A DNA stretch of 64,000 nucleotides from DATBGS01 sp036557885 (GTDB taxonomy: Bacteria > Chloroflexota > Ktedonobacteria > Ktedonobacterales > DATBGS01): assembly GCA_036557885.1 (NCBI GenBank), contig DATBGS010000129.1, positions 26,829 to 90,828 on the forward strand, read 5' to 3'. A program made the position numbers and the translations under genes. Numbering within the stretch: position 1 is the stretch's first letter; each line of letters begins with the position of its first letter. Below, piece after piece: positions 7,702 through 15,799 of the stretch. The notes beneath the pieces were generated by a model. The model ran no database searches. It saw nothing but the letters and a program-made list of their open reading frames with translations, and was not told the origin of the DNA.

Positions 7702-9624
7702 CTACCACAGGCTGCCTGGTACAGCTGAAGTTGGCTGGGATGATTCGGGTTGGTGCTGCTTAAACTCTTCGGCGCGTTGCAGCAATTCCTCGGCATTGCG
7801 GCGCGAGGTATCGGTGAGCGCGCCGCCGAGCATCTGCCCAAGCTCCATTGTGCGCTGGTCGTATTCCAGGGGGCGTACTCTGGTCATGGTGCGATCACCA
7901 TGTACCTCTTTGGCGACGTTCAGGTGCATGTCGCCAAAGGCCGCGATTTGCGGCAGGTGGGTGACGCAGAGCACTTGATGGTCGCGCGTGAGGTTCCAGA
8001 GTTTTTCGCCCACGACCTGGCCGCTGCGCCCGCTGATGCCGCTGTCTATTTCGTCAAAGATAAGCGTGGGCGTGGCATCGGCAGCGGAGAGGATGGATTT
8101 GAGCGCCAGCATGAGCCGCGAGGTTTCGCCGCCGGAGGCGATCTTGCCCAGCGGCTTGAATGGCTCGCCGGGGTTGGGCGCGATCAAGAACTCGACGCGA
8201 TCAATGCCAGTGCCGGTGAAGGCGTAGGACTCGGTGGGGCCGTCAGGCTCAAGCTGGGCGGGCGCGCCATCGGAGGAGAACTGCTGGCGCATGTCCACCT
8301 TGAAGCGGGCGCGCTTCATGTTGAGGTCATCTAACTGGCGCTCCATTGCTTCGGAAAGCTGCACTGCTGCGCGGCTGCGTGCCTGCGAAAGCTGCCCAGC
8401 CAGGCGGCCAATCTGGGCGCGTAGCTCTTCGTCGCGGGCCTGGAGCGCGGCCATACGTTCTTCGCGGTGCTGGTAGCGGTCCAGTTCAGCGGCGGATTCG
8501 GCGGCGTAGTGCAGGATTTCTTCGATGGTGCTGCCATATTTGCGGCGGAGCTTGGCAATCAGGTCCAGGCGTTCTTCGATCTCGGCCAGCCGCGCGGGGT
8601 CAGCCTCGATGCTTTGCTGATACGAGCGCACGCTCATGGCAACATCTTCCAGGCGATAGATGATTTCTTCCAGCGCGGCGTTATATTCCTGCATGGAGGG
8701 GTCCAGCCGCACCAGTTCATCCATTGAGCGCTTGGCGCCTTTGGTCAGGTCGCTGGCGGAAGGGCCATCTTCGCCGCCGCCAATGGCGCCATAGATGCCC
8801 GCGCAAAGCTCGGCCAGCCGCTCGGCGTTGTTGAGGACACGGCGCTCGCGCTCCATCTCTTCGACTTCGTTGGGCTGGAGTTTGGCCTGTTCAATTTCGT
8901 TGACCTGGAAGCGCAACAGTTCGATGCGCCGCTCCAGTTCGCGCTCGTTTTGCTGAAGGGAGGTGAGTTCGCGGCGGGCGGTGCGCCATTCTCCAACCAG
9001 GGCAGAGACTTGATTGCGCAGGGGCAGGACTTCGGCGTAGCGGTCCAGATAGTTGACGTGCTGCTCCGGGCGCAGGATGGTGAGGTGCTCGCTCTGGCCG
9101 TGAATGTCCACGAGCAGGCTGCCGACCTGCTGGAAGACTTGCAGCGGGACGGGGCGCTGGTTGATGCGCGCTGTTGAACGCCCGGATTTGTGCAGTTCGC
9201 GGCCCAGGATGATTTCGCCGTTTTCGGCCTCCAGGCCGTATTCGCTGAGAATCTGGGCCAGCACCAGGCGGGCATCGGCCTGCTGGTCGTCGCCCGCGCC
9301 TGCGGTGGCAGCGTCGGATGTGTTGCGGGTGTCGCGTTCTTCGCTGGAAGAGGCGCCGTTGCTGCCCTCGTACCCGTTCTGGTGGTTGCCCACGCTGACG
9401 GTGGGCAGGTTGCCCACGCTAAAGGTGCCGTAAACGGTGGCGCGCTCGGCGCCGCTGCGCACGACTTCGATGCCCAGCTTGGAGCCGAGCAGGGCGCTCA
9501 CGGCGTCAATGATGATGGATTTGCCCGCGCCGGTTTCGCCGGTAAAGACGTTGAAGCGCGGATTCAGATGCAGTTCGAGCCGATCAATGATGGCAAAATC
9601 GGTAATGAGTAGTTCTGTGAGCAT
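7702..9624 (-). CDS. recN: DNA repair protein RecN
   Basis: RecN is an SMC-like ATPase that acts at double-strand breaks. The 640-residue protein has Walker A (FTGETGAGKSIIIDAVSALL) near residue 30, a long coiled-coil middle with RINQRPVPLQVFQQVGSLLVDIHGQSEH before it, the ABC signature ASGGETSRLMLALK and Walker B LIFDEIDSGISGRSG. It is about 80 residues longer than usual, mainly from a low-complexity insert near 75-130 rich in Gly, Ser, Asn and Ala. It lies 28 bases downstream of nadK on the same strand, a recN-nadK order common in Gram-positive and Chloroflexota genomes. Confidence 0.95.
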   Translation of the reverse strand: MLTELLITDFAIIDRLELHLNPRFNVFTGETGAGKSIIIDAVSALLGSKLGIEVVRSGAERATVYGTFSVGNLPTVSVGNHQNGYEGSNGASSSEERDTRNTSDAATAGAGDDQQADARLVLAQILSEYGLEAENGEIILGRELHKSGRSTARINQRPVPLQVFQQVGSLLVDIHGQSEHLTILRPEQHVNYLDRYAEVLPLRNQVSALVGEWRTARRELTSLQQNERELERRIELLRFQVNEIEQAKLQPNEVEEMERERRVLNNAERLAELCAGIYGAIGGGEDGPSASDLTKGAKRSMDELVRLDPSMQEYNAALEEIIYRLEDVAMSVRSYQQSIEADPARLAEIEERLDLIAKLRRKYGSTIEEILHYAAESAAELDRYQHREERMAALQARDEELRAQIGRLAGQLSQARSRAAVQLSEAMERQLDDLNMKRARFKVDMRQQFSSDGAPAQLEPDGPTESYAFTGTGIDRVEFLIAPNPGEPFKPLGKIASGGETSRLMLALKSILSAADATPTLIFDEIDSGISGRSGQVVGEKLWNLTRDHQVLCVTHLPQIAAFGDMHLNVAKEVHGDRTMTRVRPLEYDQRTMELGQMLGGALTDTSRRNAEELLQRAEEFKQHQPESSQPTSAVPGSLW

Positions 9625-9652
9625 AGTTCTGGCTGCATTTCATGGCGCGAGG

Positions 9653-10483
9653 TTACATCTCGCTCTGTAATTTTCGCGTTAAAATCTGGTAAAAATGTGT
9701 GGGCGGGCGACGACGCAGGAAGCGCGTGACATACGGGCTGTTGGTGATGCTGACCGTCGCGCCATCGCTCAGCTTGCGGTTGATCTGCCCATCGGCAGAA
9801 AGCACTCCGTCTTGTCCATCCGTAAGGATTTGCAGTTTGATGGCGGCGCCTGGCTCCAGAATGAGCGAGCGGTCTGCTGCCAGATGCGGCGCGATGGGCG
9901 TAAGGACGCTGCCGCGCACCTGGGGGTAAAGGATGGGGCCGCCCGCCGCCAGATTGTAGGCGGTGGAGCCGGTGGCGGTGGAGACGATCATGCCATCGGC
10001 AACGGTGGTGTTATAGTAGTGCCCATCTACCCAGACTTTCAGGCGGATCACATGCGGCAGCGCTCCGCGCACAGCAACGATGTCGTTGAGCGCCAGAAAT
10101 TCTTCGCTTTCTCCGTTGGCCTCCAGCACAGCCTGAAGCATGGCGCGCTCATCCATCCAGCAATCGCCCTCCAGATAGGAGGCAAGCTGCTGCTCTACCT
10201 CATCGGGTTCCAATTCGGTCAAGAAACCCACGCGGCCAAAGTTGATGGCAAGCAAGGGCACGCCCACCAGCGCGGCATCGCGGGCCACAGAGAGAATGGT
10301 GCCATCGCCGCCCAGCACGAGCAGCAGGTCGGTGCCTTCAATGTGTTGGCGCAGGTGCTCATCTGGCTGCGAGGTGAGCAACCAGACCTGATAGTGTTGG
10401 CTCTGGAGTTGCGCGGCCAGGCGCTCTGCCATTTCGGTGGCAGCCTGTGAGCGTGGCTGATAGACGATGCCCAGCTTCTTCAT
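9653..10483 (-). CDS. nadK: NAD kinase
   Basis: NAD kinase phosphorylates NAD to NADP. The product shows the LVLGGDGTILSVAR motif, a NDIVAVRG strand where NE is more usual, and DGMIVSTATGSTAYNLAAGGP, all in the normal order over 276 residues. The start MKKLGIVYQPRSQ at 10483 matches the family; an in-frame ATG at 10552 would add 23 polar residues and also has a plausible ribosome site, so it remains possible. The gene is followed closely by recN and probably shares its transcript. Confidence 0.93.
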   Translation of the reverse strand: MKKLGIVYQPRSQAATEMAERLAAQLQSQHYQVWLLTSQPDEHLRQHIEGTDLLLVLGGDGTILSVARDAALVGVPLLAINFGRVGFLTELEPDEVEQQLASYLEGDCWMDERAMLQAVLEANGESEEFLALNDIVAVRGALPHVIRLKVWVDGHYYNTTVADGMIVSTATGSTAYNLAAGGPILYPQVRGSVLTPIAPHLAADRSLILEPGAAIKLQILTDGQDGVLSADGQINRKLSDGATVSITNSPYVTRFLRRRPPTHFYQILTRKLQSEM

Positions 10484-10835
10484 CGCCAGCCGTTTCCCCC
10501 CTTTGTCTGCGGTATCGCTTGCGGTCTTGTGTGTGCTGCGCTCGTTGAGCATGGCCGCCTCTCGCTGCTGTATTTCTCTACTACATTCTTTTTGGTGACT
10601 GTTGTGTCGGTTGCTTTGCGTCTCTCTTATCTTACGATCAGCTTGCCCAGGTTGTCAACGCTCATACGGGCAAAATTGAACGAAAGTTCTAAAGAAAGCC
10701 TGAAAAGCGCGCGTTTGGTGGTACAAGAAATGCAAAAAGCGGCTGCGGTCTTGCAAGGGAACACTCTCTTTTTCTGCTCAGTTCTCTCTGTGCAAGTCAA
10801 TGGAAAAAAGTATCTCAAGAAAGGACGCAAAATCA
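10484..10835. other. Divergent intergenic region between nadK and a secreted protein gene
   Basis: About 350 bases without a convincing gene; short open frames here have no ribosome site or protein character. The region should hold both divergent promoters. A small dyad GAAC-GAAA-GTTC lies near 10678-10690, but I cannot name a sure -10 or -35 pair. Confidence 0.4.
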
Positions 10836-11498
10836 ATGAAGAGACCTCTCGTTCGGTGGATGGTGGCAGTGGGGCTGCTCGCGCTGGTGGTGGTTGCGCT
10901 GGCGGCAGGACGGACTGCCCTGGCAGCCAACAATACTCCTGGCCCGATCAAGCAGCAGGTAAACACATTTAGCTTTACCTTCGATATGGTGCCCTCTACT
11001 GGCGCAATTAAGGCGTGCCTGCCTGATGCAAAGGGGACGGTGACGATCACAAAGGGCAGTGTAAATGATGAGTTGACGCTGCATGTGGTGGGCCTGGCCC
11101 GCAACACAGGCTATGACCTGTTTGTGCTTCAGGTGCCGCACGCGCCCTTTGGGATTTCCTGGTATCAAAGCGACCTGGAAACAAACCCGAATGGCGAAGG
11201 CACGGCAAGCGTGCGGGGCATCTTTAATATCGAGACGTTCTCCATCTCACCGGCGACGTTAACGACCAAGGGCCGGGAGGGGAACGACCAGACGGGAGCA
11301 ACGTTTGGCGCGGTCAACATGTATCACCTGGGCCTCTGGTTCAACGACCCACAGGTGCCGTTTAACCTGGGCTGTGAGCCAGGCCAGACGAAGCCAGTAG
11401 TGACGCCATTTAATGGCGAGCAAAATGCTGGTATCCAGGTGCTGAACACCTCCAACTTCCCCGACAATGCTGGCCCACTCCGCAACGTGCCCGCCTAA
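10836..11498 (+). CDS. Secreted hypothetical protein
   Basis: The 220-residue product begins MKRPLVRWMVAVGLLALVVV followed by ALAAGRTALAA, a classical Sec signal peptide with an Ala-x-Ala cleavage site near residue 30. The mature part looks beta-rich (GTVTITKGSVNDELTLHVVG, YDLFVLQVPHAPFG, GTASVRGIFN), somewhat like CHRD-type or other small extracellular beta sandwiches. An AAAGGA ribosome site precedes ATG 10836; an upstream ATG at 10800 would spoil the signal peptide. It stands alone between divergent and convergent neighbours. No function is assigned. Confidence 0.7.
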   Translation: MKRPLVRWMVAVGLLALVVVALAAGRTALAANNTPGPIKQQVNTFSFTFDMVPSTGAIKACLPDAKGTVTITKGSVNDELTLHVVGLARNTGYDLFVLQVPHAPFGISWYQSDLETNPNGEGTASVRGIFNIETFSISPATLTTKGREGNDQTGATFGAVNMYHLGLWFNDPQVPFNLGCEPGQTKPVVTPFNGEQNAGIQVLNTSNFPDNAGPLRNVPA

Positions 11499-11597
11499 GC
11501 GGTAATCTTGCCTGGGGGTGGGTGCCCCTATTAGGAGGCGAGTGCCTCGCCCGCCTCCAGCACTCCCCTGGCTCACGCTCGCCAGCCCCACAAAACA

Positions 11598-12284
11598 TCA
11601 AGAGGTATGTCCTTGAAGCTGCCAGGCGTGGTCAAGGGCATGCCAGGCTGATCTGCGGATGGCAAAGCGGGGTGTCCAGGTGAAACCAGAACGGCGATGT
11701 GGCGTGGCTGCATTGTGGCGCGGAACGGCTTGCAGGCCAGCGCGGATGTGCTGGCGTGCCTGAAGTTCCAGTCGGTCTGCCTGGGTGGGTGTGCCAGGGC
11801 GCACAGCAGCGCCAAAAGCTGAAGCGTGTAGCTGGTCGGTTTCGATAACATGCCAGCGTATGGCGTTGGGGGAGCGACCACGTTCGGGGAGCAGATCGCG
11901 TTGTTCAGCGGGAATGGCCTGGAAGTGTTCGTCAAAGACCATCCAGCAGGTGTTGAGCAGGTTGGTAAGCTGCTCAATTTCCTCGTCTTCAAGCGGTTCA
12001 GTATCATGCGCAAACAGGGTGCTCAGTCCACCAAAATCAGTGACGGCTGTGCCGATGACGCGCTCCACTACGACGAACTGGTCTAAAGCAGTAGGCGCAA
12101 CCAGGGTCAAGCCCGCGCGTTTGGCTACCCCGGTATAACGCTCGCCCAGGGCCAGCAAGTTTGCAAGCGCCGCTTCCTCGCTCTTGCCACTGCGACACCA
12201 GCCCGGCCACGCCAATGCCTGCGCGAAGACACGGCGTTTGGGGCCGATTTCCAGCGCCACCTGAATGTGTGCCGCGTATCTCAT
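11598..12284 (-). CDS. Conserved-looking hypothetical protein with a DinB-like C-terminal His pattern
   Basis: The 228-residue product opens with a strand-rich segment containing FAQALAWPGWCRSGKSEEAA, a phrase I associate with a family of unknown function common in actinobacteria and Chloroflexota. The C-terminal part carries IRRSAWHALDHAWQLQ, where spaced His residues resemble the metal-site helix of DinB/YfiT-like four-helix bundles. A GGAGG site lies about ten bases before ATG 12284. Function is unknown; the DinB-like resemblance is weak. Confidence 0.6.
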   Translation of the reverse strand: MRYAAHIQVALEIGPKRRVFAQALAWPGWCRSGKSEEAALANLLALGERYTGVAKRAGLTLVAPTALDQFVVVERVIGTAVTDFGGLSTLFAHDTEPLEDEEIEQLTNLLNTCWMVFDEHFQAIPAEQRDLLPERGRSPNAIRWHVIETDQLHASAFGAAVRPGTPTQADRLELQARQHIRAGLQAVPRHNAATPHRRSGFTWTPRFAIRRSAWHALDHAWQLQGHTS

Positions 12285-12381
12285 TGCCTGTGGCCTCCGA
12301 GGTATCTGCTAGCTTGCCAAATAGGCTGGCTCTTTTCTCATTCTGTTCTTTTCAGCCTCAATGATACCATTCCTCCTGCGC

Positions 12382-12387
12382 TATAAT
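12382..12387 (+). promoter_or_regulatory. -10 box before the nitronate monooxygenase-like gene
   Basis: A perfect TATAAT stands 50 bases before the ATG at 12438. No convincing -35 hexamer occurs at 16-18 bases, so only the -10 is called. Confidence 0.4.
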
Positions 12388-12437
12388 GAGGGCACGTTTG
12401 CGCGACTTCACAAAAACGAGAGAGAGAAACGAGTATC

Positions 12438-13505
12438 ATGGAGACAAGGCAGGCATACATCCTTCCAGAGACGCTGCATACGCGGGTGACGGCGCTGCTG
12501 GGGATTCGCTATCCAATTGTGCAGGGAGGGCTGGCGCATCTGTCCTATGCTGATCTGGCTGGGGCGGTTTCGGAGGCCGGAGGGCTGGGGCAGGTGGGGG
12601 TGGCCTGCTTTGAGACGCCGGAGGAACTGCGCGACGAGATGCACAAGGTACGCCGGTTGACGGCGCAGCCTTTTGGCGTCAATTTCCCCATTGGGCATAG
12701 TCCGGTGGACCACTTTCTGGAGGTGGCGCTGGAGGAGCAGGCGCCGGTGATTACGATTACCGGCGGCAACCCGGAAACGCTGCTCAAGCGTATTCAGGCG
12801 CACCAGCCGACGCCGCGCACGATGGTGCTGGTGGCGGGCACGCGGGCCGCGCGCAAGGCAGAAGACCTGGGGGCCGACGCGGTGATTGTGGTGGGCGCGG
12901 AGGGCGGCGGGCATCTGGGCAGGGACGATACGGGGACGATGGTGCTGGTGCCGCGCGTGGTGGAGACGGTGAAGATTCCGGTGCTGGCGAGCGGGGGCAT
13001 TGCGGATGGACGCGGGCTGGCGGCGGCGCTGGCGCTCGGCGCGGAGGGTGTGGAGATGGGCACGCGCTTTGTGGCGGTGCAGGAAAATGTGGCCCACCAG
13101 CACTATAAAGAGGCGTTGGTGCGGGCGCAGGAGACGGATACAGTGGTGATTGAGCGGGCGCTTGGTCGCCCGGCGCGCGTGCTGAAGGGGGCGTTTCCAG
13201 AGCGCATTCTGGAGGTGGAGCGCGACCTGGAGCGGCGCGGCGCTTCCCGCGAGGAGGCGTTGCAGGTGCTTTTGCCCTACATTCTTGGTGCGGTGAACAC
13301 GCGCGCCTCCAGGGAGGGCGCGCTGGAGGACGGGTTTGTCTGGGCCGGGCAGGTGACAGGACTCATCCATGATATTCCGGCGGCGGGCGATCTGGTGCGC
13401 CGTATGGTGCTGGAAGCCTCGGTGATTACGCAGCGCGTGGCGCGCATGTTTACCGGCGGGGACGCCGGCGGCACCCCCACCGGGGGGCAGGCAAGGGGGG
13501 AATAG
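12438..13505 (+). CDS. Nitronate monooxygenase / FabK-like FMN oxidoreductase
   Basis: The 355-residue TIM-barrel protein has the family marks YPIVQGGLAHLSYADLAGAV and AGGLGQVGV at the N terminus, a GAEGGGHLGR loop (the family's His site), IPVLASGGIADGRGLAAALA and LGAEGVEMGTRFVAVQE for FMN phosphate binding. Members oxidise nitronates or reduce enoyl-ACP; the two cannot be told apart here. GAGAG precedes the ATG. The last 20 residues are encoded by a REP-like repeat and read Gly/Thr-rich, suggesting the stop was displaced by repeat insertion. The acetyltransferase gene begins four bases after the stop. Confidence 0.88.
   Translation: METRQAYILPETLHTRVTALLGIRYPIVQGGLAHLSYADLAGAVSEAGGLGQVGVACFETPEELRDEMHKVRRLTAQPFGVNFPIGHSPVDHFLEVALEEQAPVITITGGNPETLLKRIQAHQPTPRTMVLVAGTRAARKAEDLGADAVIVVGAEGGGHLGRDDTGTMVLVPRVVETVKIPVLASGGIADGRGLAAALALGAEGVEMGTRFVAVQENVAHQHYKEALVRAQETDTVVIERALGRPARVLKGAFPERILEVERDLERRGASREEALQVLLPYILGAVNTRASREGALEDGFVWAGQVTGLIHDIPAAGDLVRRMVLEASVITQRVARMFTGGDAGGTPTGGQARGE
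13452..13475 (+). repeat. REP-like hairpin inside the 3' end of a gene
   Basis: ACCGGCGGGGACGCCGGCGG matches the hairpin at 4097-4121 except for its tail. It encodes the Gly-rich end of the monooxygenase-like protein. Confidence 0.45.
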
Positions 13506-13509
13506 AGCG

Positions 13510-14001
13510 ATGCGCGTTCGGCCTGCGGTCCCTGATGACGCTGCGGCGATTGCCGAAATCTACAACGAGGGCATAGAAGATCGCGTGGGGACGTTTGAGA
13601 CGCGCCTGCGCACGGTTGAGGATATTCGCGGCTGGTTTGATGGCGTGCATCCAGTAGTGGTGGCTGAACAGGATGGGCAGATTGTGGCCTGGGCGTCTAC
13701 GTCGGTCTATCGCCCACGCGAGTGCTATGCTGGCATTGCCGAGTTTTCGGTGTATGTGCGCCGCGAGGCACGCGGGCAAGGCTCCGGGCGTGTGGTCTTG
13801 TCCACGCTGATTGAGGCGGCGGGCGCGGCGGGCTTCTGGAAGCTGGTGTCGCGCGTCTTTGTGGAAAATACGGCCAGCCGCGCCCTGCTGCGCTCTGCCG
13901 GGTTCCGCGAGGTGGGCATCTATGAGAAACATGGCAAACTGGATGGGGCCTGGCGGGATGTGGTGATTGTGGAGCGACTCATCGAAACGAATCTGCAATA
14001 A
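13510..14001 (+). CDS. GNAT acetyltransferase, ArsN1/PAT-like
   Basis: The 163-residue protein shows the phosphinothricin/arsinothricin acetyltransferase pattern: MRVRPAVPDDAAAIAEIYNE, then VAWASTSVYRPRECYAGIAE, the acetyl-CoA loop YVRREARGQGSGRVVL, and FREVGIYEKHGKLDGAWRDV near the C terminus. Such enzymes acetylate the amino group of phosphinothricin-like amino acids and can give resistance; the true substrate is not proven. It follows the monooxygenase-like gene by four bases and precedes the amidohydrolase by 17, so the three form one operon. Confidence 0.87.
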   Translation: MRVRPAVPDDAAAIAEIYNEGIEDRVGTFETRLRTVEDIRGWFDGVHPVVVAEQDGQIVAWASTSVYRPRECYAGIAEFSVYVRREARGQGSGRVVLSTLIEAAGAAGFWKLVSRVFVENTASRALLRSAGFREVGIYEKHGKLDGAWRDVVIVERLIETNLQ

Positions 14002-14018
14002 GCAAAGAGGGGAATACC

Positions 14019-14897
14019 ATGCCCAAAGCGATAGATTTTCATGTGCATCTGCCGATTGCCGAATTTATGGATGTGGCGGTTGGCCCCTATCGGGCGGCGG
14101 CAGAGCGCTTTTTTCGCGCCGAGGTGAAGCTGCGCGACGTGGAAGAGATTGCGGCGTACTACCACGAGCAAGATATGGTGGGCGTGCTGCTGGCCTGGGA
14201 TGCGGAAACCGCGACTGGCAGGCCACCGCTCAAGAACGACACGGTGGCGGAGATTGTGCGGCGTTTTCCGCAGCAGTTTGTAGGCTTTGCCAGTGTGGAC
14301 CCGCACAAGGGCAAGGCGGCCATTTTGGAGGCGGAGCGCGCGGTAAAAGAGCTAAAGCTGTCGGGGATGAAGTTTCATCCAGGGGTGCAGTCGTTTTATC
14401 CCAATGATCGGACGTTTTACCCGCTCTTTGAGAAGATTGCCGAGCTAGGCGTGCCCGCGCTGTTTCACACGGGTACCAATGGGCTGGGCGCCAATACGCC
14501 GGGCGGCATGGGCATCAAGCTCGACCACACGCGCCCGATCTATCTGGATAGCCTGGCGGCGGATTTCCCCACGCTGACGATTATTGGGGCGCATCCCTCC
14601 TGGCCCTGGCACGAGGAGATGATTGCGATTGTGCAGCACAAGGCCAACGTCTATAATGATCTTTCCGGCTGGTCGCCTAAATATATCCCCCAGGCGCTGC
14701 TGACCGAGGCAGCAGGGCGGCTGAATAACAAGTTCCTGTTTGGCTCGGACTATCCCTTTATTCCCCCTGACCGCTGGATGCGCGACTTTGAGAAGCTGAC
14801 TGGCTGGACGCCAGAGGCGCGCGCCAATCTGCTCTATGGCAACGGGCAAAAGCTGCTGGCGCATACGGCGGTGGCAAAGATGACGTTTGGGGAGTGA
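14019..14897 (+). CDS. Amidohydrolase-2 family metal-dependent hydrolase
   Basis: The 292-residue protein begins with IDFHVHLPI (the HxH metal site), and carries GMKFHPGVQSF, PALFHTGTNGLG, IIGAHPSWPWHEE and FLFGSDYPFIPP, the remaining metal ligands of the amidohydrolase-2 barrel. Members hydrolyse or decarboxylate cyclic and aromatic acids. AGAGGGG precedes the ATG. It is the last gene of the 12438-14897 operon and converges on the Mrp gene. Confidence 0.9.
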   Translation: MPKAIDFHVHLPIAEFMDVAVGPYRAAAERFFRAEVKLRDVEEIAAYYHEQDMVGVLLAWDAETATGRPPLKNDTVAEIVRRFPQQFVGFASVDPHKGKAAILEAERAVKELKLSGMKFHPGVQSFYPNDRTFYPLFEKIAELGVPALFHTGTNGLGANTPGGMGIKLDHTRPIYLDSLAADFPTLTIIGAHPSWPWHEEMIAIVQHKANVYNDLSGWSPKYIPQALLTEAAGRLNNKFLFGSDYPFIPPDRWMRDFEKLTGWTPEARANLLYGNGQKLLAHTAVAKMTFGE

Positions 14898-14932
14898 TAC
14901 ACGATAGGATAAACGGCTAAGGGGCGCGGCTC

Positions 14933-15772
14933 TTATTCCGATGAGGGGGGCGCGAGGCGTTCCCGCACGCGCTCGGCAATGGCGCGAAATGCCTGCGCCT
15001 GGGGAGATGCGGGCTGAGCGATGAAGAGCGGGCGGCCCCGGTCCCCGGCCAGGCTCAGCGCCGGGTCAAGCGGGACCGCGCCCAGGTTTTCGACGCCCAG
15101 CGCCCAGATGGCGCGGTCTGGGGGGACGCGCGCAAAAATATCAATGGGCTGCCCACAGTGCGGGCACAGCAGCCCGCTCATGTTTTCAATGGCGCCCAGG
15201 ATGGGCACGTTGGCGCGGCGGTAATATTGCAGCGCTTTTTTGCCGTCGAGGTGCGCCACATCCTGGGGCGTGACGACCAGCACCACGCCAGAGAACTGCA
15301 ACTCACGCACCAGGTTTTGCTGGAGGTCGGCTGTTCCGGGTGGCAGGTCAATCAGGAGGTAGTCGAGCGCGCCCCAGGCGACCTGCTGCGTCAACTGGCG
15401 CAGGAGCAGGCTCATGGTGATAGCATCCAGCACCATTGGTTGATCTTCCCCCAGCAAGAATCCCGCCGACATGATCGTGATGCCATAGCGCTCTATAGGT
15501 GTGACGAGCGCCTGCTTTCCCCGGCGCGCGACGGTCCAGTCGCCCGACCACTCCTTGCGGGTGAGGCCCACCATCAGGGGGATATTTGGCCCGTAGAAAT
15601 CAGCATCAAGCAGGCCAACCGCTGCCCCAGTCTCGGCCAATGCCAGTGCCAGGTTCAGGCTGACGGTGGATTTGCCCACGCCGCCCTTGCCGCTTGCCAC
15701 AGCGATAGTGAAACGAGCCAGGGCTGGCTTGCCAGCCCTGGCTTCTGCTCGAAGAAACAGTGGTGGTTCCAT
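14933..15772 (-). CDS. mrp: Mrp/NBP35-family iron-sulfur cluster carrier ATPase
   Basis: The 279-residue P-loop protein has the deviant Walker A AVASGKGGVGKSTVSLNLA, LLDADFYGPNIPLMVGL, LLIDLPPGTADLQQN and the C-terminal CPHCG motif whose two Cys bind a bridging FeS cluster. Mrp proteins pass FeS clusters to target enzymes. The usual N-terminal MIP18 (DUF59) domain is absent, so this is a short form. It follows the PP2C gene by 27 bases on the same strand and probably shares its transcript, although the functional link is unclear. Confidence 0.92.
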   Translation of the reverse strand: MEPPLFLRAEARAGKPALARFTIAVASGKGGVGKSTVSLNLALALAETGAAVGLLDADFYGPNIPLMVGLTRKEWSGDWTVARRGKQALVTPIERYGITIMSAGFLLGEDQPMVLDAITMSLLLRQLTQQVAWGALDYLLIDLPPGTADLQQNLVRELQFSGVVLVVTPQDVAHLDGKKALQYYRRANVPILGAIENMSGLLCPHCGQPIDIFARVPPDRAIWALGVENLGAVPLDPALSLAGDRGRPLFIAQPASPQAQAFRAIAERVRERLAPPSSE

Positions 15773-15799
15773 AGCTGATCTTTACCCGCCAGGTAATCT

